Positions 8,732 to 15,972 of a stretch of DNA of 64,000 nt are shown here, in pieces. Each line of letters starts with the position of its first letter. The stretch's first letter is position 1. Position numbers and translations under genes: made by a program. This DNA comes from Planctomycetales bacterium ZRK34. Its GTDB lineage: Bacteria > Planctomycetota > Phycisphaerae > Phycisphaerales > Zrk34. The stretch covers positions 4,523,850 through 4,587,849 of the forward strand of contig CP050848.1 in NCBI GenBank assembly GCA_014873095.1, written 5' to 3'. The notes under the pieces are model-generated. The model had not been told where the DNA came from and made no database searches. It was given only the letters and a program-made list of their open reading frames with translations.

Positions 8732-9462
8732 AGTACACCCGCCTCTCTGAGCCTGCGGCCAAGCTCGCAATCATCCTGTATCGTCTCAAGCTGACTCAGC
8801 CACGGCCAACTGAACGTCTCCCAGAGATGTACCGTTACGCTCTGAGTCAAGTATGACTTGTCGCATGGCTTGAATATATTTTCAATTTCTCCCCAGAGAG
8901 GATTGAAAAACGTGTAGCTGTCGAATGCTGTTATTTCTGTCGGGTGTTGTTCAGCAAGTCGCCGGGGGATTCTGACGCTATGCTCATCCCACCATCTATC
9001 CCGGCCGTGGCTGCGAAACGTTTCATAAGAATCGAGCCAGCGATTGACGAAGGGGGCATCAGCATCGCCGCCCATCGTTGCATTGCATAACCCGTAGTTA
9101 CCCTGCCAGCCCATGAAAAATCCGCAATGCTCAAGCTCAGCAAAAGGGCGTAAGCAGATGACATCCGCATCTAAATATACACCGCCGTAGGCATTCAGAG
9201 CGTCGAGCCGAACGATATCGGCCTGATGGGCTGGGTGTAGCAGGGGATTACCATAGATGCTCTGAGGGGCCTTGATGGGCATGAGGGTAACTAATGGTTT
9301 CGTCATCTCCCAGTATTCACCCTCTGGCTCATGCTCAAACCAAAACATAATCTCATCAGGCTCATTAACTACTGATGCTGACAAGACAGACAGGTGGTGT
9401 ATGTAGCTCCACGGCTTACCGCCAAAATCCTCGCTCATACCAAAAACGTAATGTAGTATCAT
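8728..9462 (-). CDS. DXD-type sugar transferase (Gly_transf_sug / GT32-like)
   Basis: The 244-residue protein carries the diagnostic block AHQADIVRLDALNAYGGVYL followed by DADV, where DxD binds the metal and nucleotide sugar. The following FFMGWQG and the N-terminal HYVFGMSEDFGGKPW segment match capsular-polysaccharide and mannosyltransferase-like enzymes of this group. It is coupled by four-base overlaps both to the sulfotransferase upstream (9459-9462) and to the GT2 gene downstream (8728-8731). The acceptor cannot be deduced. Confidence 0.85.
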   Translation of the reverse strand: MILHYVFGMSEDFGGKPWSYIHHLSVLSASVVNEPDEIMFWFEHEPEGEYWEMTKPLVTLMPIKAPQSIYGNPLLHPAHQADIVRLDALNAYGGVYLDADVICLRPFAELEHCGFFMGWQGNYGLCNATMGGDADAPFVNRWLDSYETFRSHGRDRWWDEHSVRIPRRLAEQHPTEITAFDSYTFFNPLWGEIENIFKPCDKSYLTQSVTVHLWETFSWPWLSQLETIQDDCELGRRLREAGVL

Positions 9463-10178
9463 CCTCGCTCTAATCCGTATTCATCTAACAGAGAGCCATA
9501 GCCTTTATCTCGTAGCTGAGGCTCTACCTCATTCCAGTTGCTTATTATGTTGTCGAGGGCAAAGGGCAGGCGTTTTGTGATGCCTGCTCTCAGCTTCAGG
9601 GGCTCAACGTTCAGATATTCGCAGAGCCGGTCATTGACTGATGCATCAAGTAAGTAGCCGTCATCATCGGTCAAGATGTCGTCATAGGTAACGCTCAGGG
9701 ATTCAAGGCCGAACCATGAGGCCCATTGCTCAATATGCTCATTATGGGCTTTGTAATTTTCGGCCAAAGATAAAAGCTTCTGAGCGTCAACCGTCCATGC
9801 GGTGGGGCGGGTTGGCTGTTCGGCTGACCCTGCCCATGCATCCGGCCCCTGATGCCATGCCCATAGCTCAGAGACGGCGGTGCGTATTACGTTGGGGCGA
9901 GTCAAGGCGATGACTTTGGGTTGATGCTTTCGCCAAAATGAATCGCTGATGCCTTCGCCCTGATTGACTAACAATTTAAAGCCCACGGTGTCGTAACCTG
10001 TCTCTCGCCAGTAAAACTCTAGGACTTGTTGCTTTGTCCAGCCTTTAAAACGCTCACGCCAAGTACCATCCCATGCGACCGGCTCATACCTATCAAACCT
10101 CATGCGGTAATGACTGTCTAGCAGATGGACTAGCAGCGTTGAGCCTGAGCGTGTTGTTGATATGACAATGGCTTTGAT
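9459..10178 (-). CDS. Stf0-like sulfotransferase, probable non-AUG (ATC) start
   Basis: Sulfotransferases move sulfate from PAPS to glycans or lipids. The body has Stf0-like features: VGFKLLVNQ, and the 3'-phosphate-binding-like segment ALTRPNVIRTAVSELWAWH. The first ATG (10103) would remove the 5'-phosphosulfate loop, but the same frame continues upstream without a stop for 25 codons encoding AIVISTTRSGSTLL, the canonical PAPS-binding loop. That extension is bounded by an in-frame TAG at 10184-10182. The best initiator is ATC at 10178, six bases after AGGAG; ATT or ATA slightly further in are alternatives, and a sequencing error cannot be excluded. Confidence 0.8.
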   Translation of the reverse strand: MKAIVISTTRSGSTLLVHLLDSHYRMRFDRYEPVAWDGTWRERFKGWTKQQVLEFYWRETGYDTVGFKLLVNQGEGISDSFWRKHQPKVIALTRPNVIRTAVSELWAWHQGPDAWAGSAEQPTRPTAWTVDAQKLLSLAENYKAHNEHIEQWASWFGLESLSVTYDDILTDDDGYLLDASVNDRLCEYLNVEPLKLRAGITKRLPFALDNIISNWNEVEPQLRDKGYGSLLDEYGLERG

Positions 10179-10190
10179 GGTCTACTCCTA

Positions 10191-10577
10191 TCATTTAGCG
10201 TAGATGCTGTAGCTTTTAATGTATTCATCGCCGTCTAGAGTTGTGCCGGAATTAACAGTTACGTCATAGCCCTGTTTGATTAATTGCTTAATGTAGATTC
10301 CGGTGAGGTTAAATAGGCTTTCTGCTTCTGTATCAGATATGGATACTTTCGCATCTCTGTACGTTATGCGGATTATTTCGTTTAGGGCGGGGCTGGACTC
10401 CGACCTGTCTAGTAGTTCTTTTTCTCTGTCTATTTCTTTTCGTAAATCGTTTATCAGGTCGGGTAGATACTGGCTGTTTTCTTCGCCGGGCATTAGGTAA
10501 TTGCGCCACGGCACACCGTAATTATTGGCTTCGTCGACAAGCTCAAGGCATCTCTCATATGTAATGTAGTCGGGCAT
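10191..10577 (-). CDS. Phage protein of unknown function (128 aa)
   Basis: The 128-residue protein is largely helical with a heptad-like central segment (LINDLRKEIDREKELLDRSE) that could form a short coiled coil, then a mixed C-terminal domain. No signal peptide, membrane segment or family is recognised. Its ATG comes directly after the stop of the membrane-protein gene upstream, consistent with coupled translation. Confidence 0.65.
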   Translation of the reverse strand: MPDYITYERCLELVDEANNYGVPWRNYLMPGEENSQYLPDLINDLRKEIDREKELLDRSESSPALNEIIRITYRDAKVSISDTEAESLFNLTGIYIKQLIKQGYDVTVNSGTTLDGDEYIKSYSIYAK

Positions 10578-10579
10578 TA

Positions 10580-11407
10580 TTAACTCATAGACGCTTCGGC
10601 CTTAAGGCGGGCGGCTTTTCCTCTCATCTTGCTTTTTTGCTTACCGATAATTTGTTTTGTCTTTGGGCTCTGGATCCGCTCAACCTTTGGCTTTTCGCCA
10701 AATATTGCAGACTTAACTGATGCCGGTAAATATTGCTTAATCTCTTCGACCGTGGTAACAGTTTCAGCTACTGCCTTGTCTTTTGTTCGCTCTGTTCGCC
10801 AGAGAGCTACTAGCTGCCAGACGATGAGGGCAAAGATGACAGCAATAGCAGCCGCACCAGCCCATGCAAGAGCTACTAAATGAGTCATTACTGCTACGGC
10901 TACTACGGCGGTGGTGATGGCCGCTCCCCCGATACCAATGGCCAGCTTTGGCATACCGCTCAGCATGAGAAAAACGCTTGCCCCAACAGCTACGACGGAT
11001 GCAGCTACTATGATGCCCATGATGGTGCGTAGCGCATTGGCTGCGGATTGCTGAGCGTCTTTAAGATGCTGCTGTAGCTCGGTGATTTTCTGCTCTTGCT
11101 GCTGAGCCGACTGTCTGGCGTCAGCGAGTTGAGCCGCTACATCTTTAAGGCTCGCAGTCTCACCGATGATGCGGTCAGCTTCGGCGGTGATGACTTCGGC
11201 CCGTGCCTGCGTCTGAGGCTCTTGCGTTTCAGAGGCGAGGTTAGTGCTATGGGCCTTTACTGTTTTCGCTGATTGCTCGATGGATTCGGCTGAGGCTTCG
11301 ACCCTGCCGCTGGCATCGGCGATGAGAGATGATGTACTGATATCATGGGCCATTTTGCATGAGCCCATAAAAGCTAATAACAATATGCAGTAGTGGTAGT
11401 ATCTCAT
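10580..11407 (-). CDS. Phage membrane lipoprotein-like protein with coiled coil and transmembrane segments
   Basis: The N-terminus YCILLLAFMGSC resembles a lipoprotein signal with cysteine near residue 17, followed by an alanine/glutamine-rich coiled coil (about 50-125), three or four hydrophobic segments (about 128-200) and a very basic tail (last 40 residues rich in K and R). Lysis-region or tail-anchoring membrane proteins can look like this, but no family is recognised. The start lies only 12 bases after the T tract of an intrinsic terminator, so expression probably depends on read-through. Confidence 0.65.
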   Translation of the reverse strand: MRYYHYCILLLAFMGSCKMAHDISTSSLIADASGRVEASAESIEQSAKTVKAHSTNLASETQEPQTQARAEVITAEADRIIGETASLKDVAAQLADARQSAQQQEQKITELQQHLKDAQQSAANALRTIMGIIVAASVVAVGASVFLMLSGMPKLAIGIGGAAITTAVVAVAVMTHLVALAWAGAAAIAVIFALIVWQLVALWRTERTKDKAVAETVTTVEEIKQYLPASVKSAIFGEKPKVERIQSPKTKQIIGKQKSKMRGKAARLKAEASMS

Positions 11408-11418
11408 TCTCTCATCCT

Positions 11419-11452
11419 AAAAAGATGTATGAGCGGTCAAGCCCATACATCT
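11419..11452 (-). terminator. Intrinsic terminator after the sigma-like gene
   Basis: On the minus strand AGATGTATG pairs perfectly with CATACATCT across a 12-base loop, followed by TTTT. It closes the sigma-like gene and immediately precedes the start of the late operon at 11407. Confidence 0.75.
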
Positions 11453-11475
11453 CACTACAATCTCTCCCTATCCCC

Positions 11476-12024
11476 TCATGCCGCTGTACTGCCGCCCGAT
11501 GCTTCGCCGTATGATGCGGTATCTGGTGCGTCAGGCGATGTGGTTCTGAGTTTTTCAATCGCAGCAGTCAGCACATAATGAGCCCATCCTACCGACCACC
11601 CCAACGCTGCCGCCGTCTCTCGTATCGTTTTCGTGTCGGCACCGGCAAAATAATGTATATATATCGCTCGGTATTCATCAGTCGTCAGCCGCCGCCGGGC
11701 ATGTCGCCACCAATCCTCAGCATCTAATCTATCGTCTATCCGCTCTGACGTTGACGGGGTGGCCATGTCATCAGCGAGGTACATAGGCTGATGCTGGTCT
11801 ATGAGCGCCGAGCCGTTGCGGTAGCTGGCTACGATTGCTCGCCTCGCCATAATGTATATCGCCGTGTCGGCGTATCCGTGTTCAGCGTTGGGGCGGCGGG
11901 CTAGCTGCGTGTAAATTTCTAGGGCTACTGACTGTAAGCAATCATCGTAAGCATCATGCCGCAGGCGCAAATCTCTCATGACTCTACGTGTAGCTTTTTC
12001 TATTCGGTTAATATTAATTTTCAT
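11476..12024 (-). CDS. Phage sigma-70-like (ECF-type) transcription regulator
   Basis: This protein of about 182 residues has a sigma region 2-like helix pair (HDAYDDCLQSVALEIY, then YIMARRAIVASYRN) and a region 4-like helix-turn-helix (TIRETAAALGWSVGWAHYVL). It resembles small phage late-gene activators that redirect RNA polymerase. I prefer the ATG at 12024 over an upstream TTG. It sits alone with a tiny hydrophobic gene between two intrinsic terminators, just upstream of the late operon, which suggests it controls the late genes. The promoter it recognises is not identifiable. Confidence 0.7.
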   Translation of the reverse strand: MKININRIEKATRRVMRDLRLRHDAYDDCLQSVALEIYTQLARRPNAEHGYADTAIYIMARRAIVASYRNGSALIDQHQPMYLADDMATPSTSERIDDRLDAEDWWRHARRRLTTDEYRAIYIHYFAGADTKTIRETAAALGWSVGWAHYVLTAAIEKLRTTSPDAPDTASYGEASGGSTAA

Positions 12025-12050
12025 CTCCTGCAATCCCCCGTCTGATATGG

Positions 12051-12113
12051 TTATTTGGCTAGGCTGCTAATAATTAGTCCGAGCGCTATGCCGTAAATTA
12101 ATATCTCAATCAT
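12051..12113 (-). CDS. Tiny hydrophobic peptide (20 aa)
   Basis: A 20-codon frame, beginning MIEILIYG and ending SSLAK, starts at ATG 12113 with GGAG six bases upstream and stops at TAA 12051-12053, 26 bases before the sigma-like gene. It would be a single transmembrane helix. Its good ribosome-binding site and position make it more credible than chance, but there is no homology evidence. Confidence 0.45.
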   Translation of the reverse strand: MIEILIYGIALGLIISSLAK

Positions 12114-12231
12114 GCCTATCTCCACGCTGATAGCTACATGTATAAAAAAAGACGCATAAGCTATTAAGCCTGTGCGTCTGTCTTGTCTGTCTTATATTTA
12201 ATGTTGGGGTGCTGGGCATATGTATTTTCAC
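12106..12231 (-). CDS. Possible leader ORF read through a terminator (41 aa)
   Basis: A 41-codon frame starts at GTG 12231 behind GTAGGAG, six bases of spacing, and ends at a TGA overlapping the start of the tiny hydrophobic ORF. Its codons run straight through the terminator at 12142-12178. The peptide is basic with no recognisable motif. It may be an attenuation leader or a fortuitous frame. Confidence 0.35.
   Translation of the reverse strand: MKIHMPSTPTLNIRQTRQTHRLNSLCVFFYTCSYQRGDRHD
12142..12178 (-). terminator. Intrinsic terminator
   Basis: On the minus strand GACGCA pairs with TGCGTC around a 16-base loop and is followed directly by seven T residues. It lies 29 bases before the start of the 20-residue ORF. 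Confidence 0.75.
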
Positions 12232-12332
12232 GGTCGTCTCCTACTTACTAATGCAACTCCTAATAAATAAATCCTTTGTTGCATGTAAAAATATTTTATC
12301 GCTAAGCGTCTGCACCGGCGGCGGCGCATAAG

Positions 12333-12365
12333 AAAACCCCCATAGAGGATAATCCCTATGAGGGT
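12333..12365 (-). terminator. Intrinsic terminator of the 12412-12825 gene
   Basis: The minus strand reads ACCCTCATAG, ten loop bases, CTATGGGGGT, then TTTTC: a ten-base stem with one mismatch and a T tract, about 45 bases after the stop codon of the upstream gene. Confidence 0.75.
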
Positions 12366-12411
12366 CATACATAGCGGTATTATCTATTTCGATACGTTGG
12401 CGGAAAAACCT

Positions 12412-12825
12412 TTAATTGCCGCCGAAAATATCCGGCTGATTAATATGCCAAAAATCCTCATGAGATAGTGTGGTGTCAGGCATATCCATATTCAGGGGCG
12501 CAACAAAAACCACGACGCCGCCGACCAATCTGACTCTATATTCGATTGAGTTAGATTCAAGCGAAAAATAATCATCAGTGCCGGTGTATCTAACCGCTAG
12601 GCATTGCGCTATGACATCTATATCATGCGACGGCATAGCGTCATTAGACAGAGCCTTTAGATAGTATGATACCTCGCTCCCGCCATCCTCTATATTTAGG
12701 CTACGTGGCTGATAGCCCATTAATTTACGTCGACCATAATATAGGTAGGTAGATGCATCCTCAAGCGCTGCTGCAAAATCTTTGAGACTGTGGGGCTCTA
12801 CTATTATTATAGCGTTTTGTTCCAT
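12412..12825 (-). CDS. Phage protein of unknown function (137 aa)
   Basis: The 137-residue acidic protein has a helical N-terminus (LKDFAAALEDASTYLYYG) and a beta-rich C-terminus (YRVRLVGGVVVFVAPLN). AAGGAATCTCAGAAG precedes the ATG. It is monocistronic, with terminators on both sides. No family recognised. Confidence 0.6.
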   Translation of the reverse strand: MEQNAIIIVEPHSLKDFAAALEDASTYLYYGRRKLMGYQPRSLNIEDGGSEVSYYLKALSNDAMPSHDIDVIAQCLAVRYTGTDDYFSLESNSIEYRVRLVGGVVVFVAPLNMDMPDTTLSHEDFWHINQPDIFGGN

Positions 12826-12871
12826 CTTCTGAGATTCCTTTTAATTCTGGTGATTATTATTTGTTCGCCTG

Positions 12872-12905
12872 AAAAAACCCCCACAGCCAACGTGACTATG
12901 AGGGT
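12872..12905 (-). terminator. Intrinsic terminator of the 13067-13504 gene
   Basis: On the minus strand ACCCTCATAG and CTGTGGGGGT form an imperfect stem followed by six T residues. The stem closely resembles the terminator at 12333-12365, as if duplicated. Confidence 0.7.
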
Positions 12906-13057
12906 ATGAGTCAGCCCATCTACGCCGATGGGTAGTGACGGAGCATTAGTTAATTAAGGCAGCCACTGAAATAGCGGCGACGCTCCAGCACCAAGCGCCG
13001 CCTAGCACGCACCGGATCCGCAATTTAAAGTTGCCATTGTCAGATATCCTTTATTTT

Positions 13058-13075
13058 GCTAAATTGTCAAAGAGC
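13058..13075. repeat. 18-bp direct repeat, copy 1 (copy 2 at 13709-13726)
   Basis: GCTAAATTGTCAAAGAGC here and GCTAAATTATCAAAGAGC at 13709-13726 differ at one base. Both are next to the gene-poor control region and may be protein-binding sites. Confidence 0.5.
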
Positions 13076-13504
13076 CTCAAGAGCATTAAAATGCTCAGTC
13101 AGCCACTCTAATGTTGTTCGCTTAATGATGATGCGAAACTCTGAGTAAGAATCGCAATCGGCTCTGCCAGGCTGATGCTTGCCGATAATCTTCACGAATC
13201 GGTAGCCATCTGTAGTATGCAAACCAATCTCATAATACGTATCAGGCAGATAGATAAAGTTTGCAATCTCAACATTAGGTCCATTGGGGAATGCTCTTTC
13301 CATCTCTCCATAAACAATTTTGCCAAGCTGCCGATAGAATGCAGCCCCAACGTTATCCCAATCAGAGAAAAACTCATCTGCCTCATCCCAAAACTTAAAG
13401 AATGCAGCAGGGTAGCTCATCCACCGATTAAGCTTTGGCTTCCACGTTTTGTGCTTGGCGCTGGCGGTTGCAGCGTATCCATGTATGGGCAATGTCGTAG
13501 CCAT
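13067..13504 (-). CDS. Phage protein of unknown function (145 aa)
   Basis: The 145-residue aromatic-rich protein has a central helix pair (AAFFKFWDEADEFFSDW) and a C-terminal strand-helix segment (EFRIIIKRTTLEWLTEHF). AAGGAGCGTGCATT precedes the ATG, a strong ribosome-binding site. It is the first minus-strand gene left of the switch region, so it is likely expressed early. No family recognised. Confidence 0.6.
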   Translation of the reverse strand: MATTLPIHGYAATASAKHKTWKPKLNRWMSYPAAFFKFWDEADEFFSDWDNVGAAFYRQLGKIVYGEMERAFPNGPNVEIANFIYLPDTYYEIGLHTTDGYRFVKIIGKHQPGRADCDSYSEFRIIIKRTTLEWLTEHFNALEAL

Positions 13505-14718
13505 AATGCACGCTCCTTTTTGCGTTAGGATTTTTACGCGCCAATATCCCTAATCGGGAGATTTGCGCATGAGATAGCTGCCACCCCTTTTGGGGTGGTG
13601 GTTACGTCTTACTAATAGATATGGTTAATAGTCCGCTGCCGGTGGCTATCAGCTTCGGCCATCGTCGGCGGCATGCGCCTACGGATTCCGCTGAGACTTC
13701 GGGCGGCGGCTAAATTATCAAAGAGCAAACAATACTATAGAGACTATACGGAGCTTTTACCGTTTTGCAATCACATCCAATAGCTTTTATGTTGGCATTG
13801 ATGGCGCTATTTCGTCATCGTCCTAAGCTGCCGAAAATTCACCGATTACAGTCGCAAAAAAGAGAGTAACTTAACATTAGCTGAAAGATTTATTATCTGT
13901 CTGGTGACTGTATGGGTAGTTGTGTAATAGCGATTTTTCGGCGCTGTATAGATACCCTAACAGGATGCGAAATAAATAAAGTTGCGCATATGGTATAAGG
14001 TGTTATATAAATATTTTTCGGCGGCAGTGAAGGAAAAACCATTACAATGTCGAATTAATATAGATGATATAGATGACATAGCGGCGATAGCCGTTAGCAG
14101 GCTGCTCGGAGAAATATTTAAAACTCTCAGTATGGGCAGCGGTAAGTCAACAAAATTGCCTAACTGTAATTAATTTTACAGGCTTACCAACCTACCGTGA
14201 GTAACTATGCAAAGGCTTGCGGATGGCAAAAAAGGCGCTCAGCATAGAGCCTGCTAATTGCGAACACGTCACCTACACGCTTCGCCGCATAATTAATACT
14301 TAAAAAAATAGTAGGTTTTCTGCATGAGATGATGCGGCGCAAGCCGGTGGTGTAAATACAGTCGCTGGTCACAGCGAGGCCACAGAGAAAAAGAAATGAA
14401 ATGAAATGAAAGAAACAATAAAAAACAGAATACAAATTATCTACATAGAAAGAGAAAAAGAAACTGAAAGAAAGCAAGCTGAAAGAAACATCAGCAGCAC
14501 TCAGTGCAGAAACTGGCAAAGGTCTGCGCAACCGGCGGCAGGACGGTCTTTGATTTTCCTTGTTTCTTGTTTCTAGTTTCTATTGCTCTTTCTTTTCTAT
14601 GGTAATAATTTGTATTTTGTATTTTTATTTCTTTCTTTGAAGGATTTTACTTGCTGATGTTGAACATAAGAACATAAGTAAGACTGACAGTCTACTCATA
14701 CTAAAAGGAGCACAACCT
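13505..14718. promoter_or_regulatory. Gene-poor prophage switch region between divergent transcription units
   Basis: Genes to the left read leftward and the next gene to the right reads rightward. Visible elements: a perfect hairpin CCACCCC-TTTT-GGGGTGG at 13581-13598; the second copy of the 18-bp repeat at 13709-13726; a purine-rich tract at about 14385-14500 followed by a pyrimidine-rich tract at about 14545-14640; and tandem AACATAAG at 14663-14678. A 63-codon plus-strand frame (13982-14173, TTG start, no ribosome-binding site) and a 327-base minus-strand frame through the low-complexity tract are not convincing. No repressor gene is seen. Confidence 0.55.
14681..14693. promoter_or_regulatory. 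Operator-like palindrome upstream of the 14719 gene
   Basis: AGACTG and CAGTCT flank a single central base, 25 bases before the ATG of the next gene, preceded by tandem AACATAAG copies. The placement suits a repressor site. No binding protein is identified. Confidence 0.4.
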
Positions 14719-15345
14719 ATGAATACTGTCCAAGCTACCGTCCCTAAAGACATACTAGATATCTGTTTTGCCGTGCCGGACAATAACATTAACCGGGCGG
14801 TTAAATGCGCTAACTCCACGCTGAGGGCCATCATTCCGGCATTGAAGAATATAGAGCTAAGGTACTATGTCACTGAGTCTACTATAGACACAATTTTAAT
14901 GACGGAGATATCAGCCGCCGATGCTCGTAAATTAGAGGATGCATTGCGCTCTATCTATTCCGCCGCCGTCGGCGGCAACGAATACACTGTCAAAATAAAT
15001 AGCACTCTCGCTGAGTGGGGCGCAGATGAATTTGAGTATTTTCTGGCAAGGCAGCCCCAGCGCCTCGGGTCTCAGTATGGGTGGCTAACCGCCGACGATT
15101 TAGACCTGTCCGCCGCCGGATCTGCTGAACCTCACCACAGCCTACCGGCTGATTATCGTTATCCTTCAGAAAAATTGTCCGCCGCCGACTATAAAAAACT
15201 GTTTAAAGATATCTCCGCCATGAGTCACGATGCTGGCCGACCTATTATGTTAAATGAGGCGCAGGCGGCTAACCTCACGCCTGATGCTAAGTCGCTGAGC
15301 AATGCTGTAAAATATCTTGCAAAGACTTGGCGAAAACCCAAGTAA
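14719..15345 (+). CDS. Phage protein of unknown function (208 aa)
   Basis: The 208-residue protein is mixed alpha/beta, with a helical N-terminal half (ISAADARKLEDALRSIYSAA) and a basic C-terminus. The second half contains a helix-rich segment (AADYKKLFKDISAMSHDA). No helix-turn-helix or catalytic motif is evident. AAAAGGAG lies eight bases before the ATG. It is the first rightward gene after the switch region, so an early or regulatory role is plausible but unproven. Confidence 0.65.
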   Translation: MNTVQATVPKDILDICFAVPDNNINRAVKCANSTLRAIIPALKNIELRYYVTESTIDTILMTEISAADARKLEDALRSIYSAAVGGNEYTVKINSTLAEWGADEFEYFLARQPQRLGSQYGWLTADDLDLSAAGSAEPHHSLPADYRYPSEKLSAADYKKLFKDISAMSHDAGRPIMLNEAQAANLTPDAKSLSNAVKYLAKTWRKPK

Positions 15346-15360
15346 AAGTTCATTATTTAC

Positions 15361-15509
15361 ACCGTTTCGGAGCCCCCTTGGCTTGGCAAAACTCCGGGGG
15401 AAAATAAACCCGTAGTATACATATAAAACAACAGCTTCGGAGCCCTGCGAATTGCTTAAACAAACACAACAAATTGCGACAGACCACTTGACGGAAGTCT
15501 CGCAGGGCT
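15361..15509 (+). promoter_or_regulatory. Intergenic stem-loops with repeated TTCGGAGCCC
   Basis: TTCGGAGCCC occurs at 15366-15375 and 15436-15445. The first copy begins a hairpin in which CCCCC pairs with GGGGG (15372-15400), followed by AAAATAAA. The second starts a perfect 10-bp inverted repeat, AGCCCTGCGA (15441-15450) with TCGCAGGGCT (15500-15509), just before the next ribosome-binding site. This may be a terminator followed by a structured leader. Confidence 0.4.
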
Positions 15510-15544
15510 CGCCGTCAGGTGGCAGTCGTATTGGAGACACAGCG

Positions 15545-15925
15545 ATGAATTACAGCATAGATATCGATTCGGACTACAGCGGCGAAGGCGGAGATGTTCG
15601 CGCCTATTCATTTTTGCTCATAGGCGGCCGGGGTTATATCCTATTGTATTACGACGGCGATGATGGTCTGGAGCTCAACTATGACGCCGAGATTGATGAT
15701 GACGATATAGTGCTATGGCGAGATATACGTAAGCATCTGACCGATTTATACGACTTCGGCGACGGATATCGCCCAGGCGATGATGACACTGTATTTGATA
15801 TCCCTGTTGAATACATTAGTCAAAAATATGTAGACATGCTGGTAGCAGAGTATGAAATGGTATACCAATATGCCTTGGAAGAATCTGAAAAGTGGAAGCT
15901 AGAAGAAGAAGAACACGATTGCTAA
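15545..15925 (+). CDS. Acidic phage protein of unknown function (126 aa)
   Basis: A very acidic 126-residue protein with repeated aspartate runs (DIDSDYSGEGGD, NYDAEIDDDDIV) and a glutamate-rich end. The ATG at 15545 is preferred because GGAG lies eight bases upstream; the longer frame would start inside the preceding hairpin. Acidic composition is reminiscent of DNA-mimic proteins, but this is only a compositional observation. It converges with the integrase gene. Confidence 0.6.
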   Translation: MNYSIDIDSDYSGEGGDVRAYSFLLIGGRGYILLYYDGDDGLELNYDAEIDDDDIVLWRDIRKHLTDLYDFGDGYRPGDDDTVFDIPVEYISQKYVDMLVAEYEMVYQYALEESEKWKLEEEEHDC

Positions 15926-15972
15926 TACTGAAAGGTAGCAATGCCTTCAATGTGTCGAAAAAAACTTTGGGC

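Noticed and set aside
13005..13037. 11-codon frame with an AAGGA site left of the 13504 gene
   Set aside because: Too short to support, and it overlaps no conserved feature I can see.
13982..14173. 63-codon plus-strand frame in the switch region
   Set aside because: TTG start without a ribosome-binding site; kept only as a possibility, since the helical C-terminus is not obviously random.
14205..14531. 108-codon minus-strand frame rich in Phe and Ser
   Set aside because: Produced by the low-complexity GA/CT tract; no plausible start.
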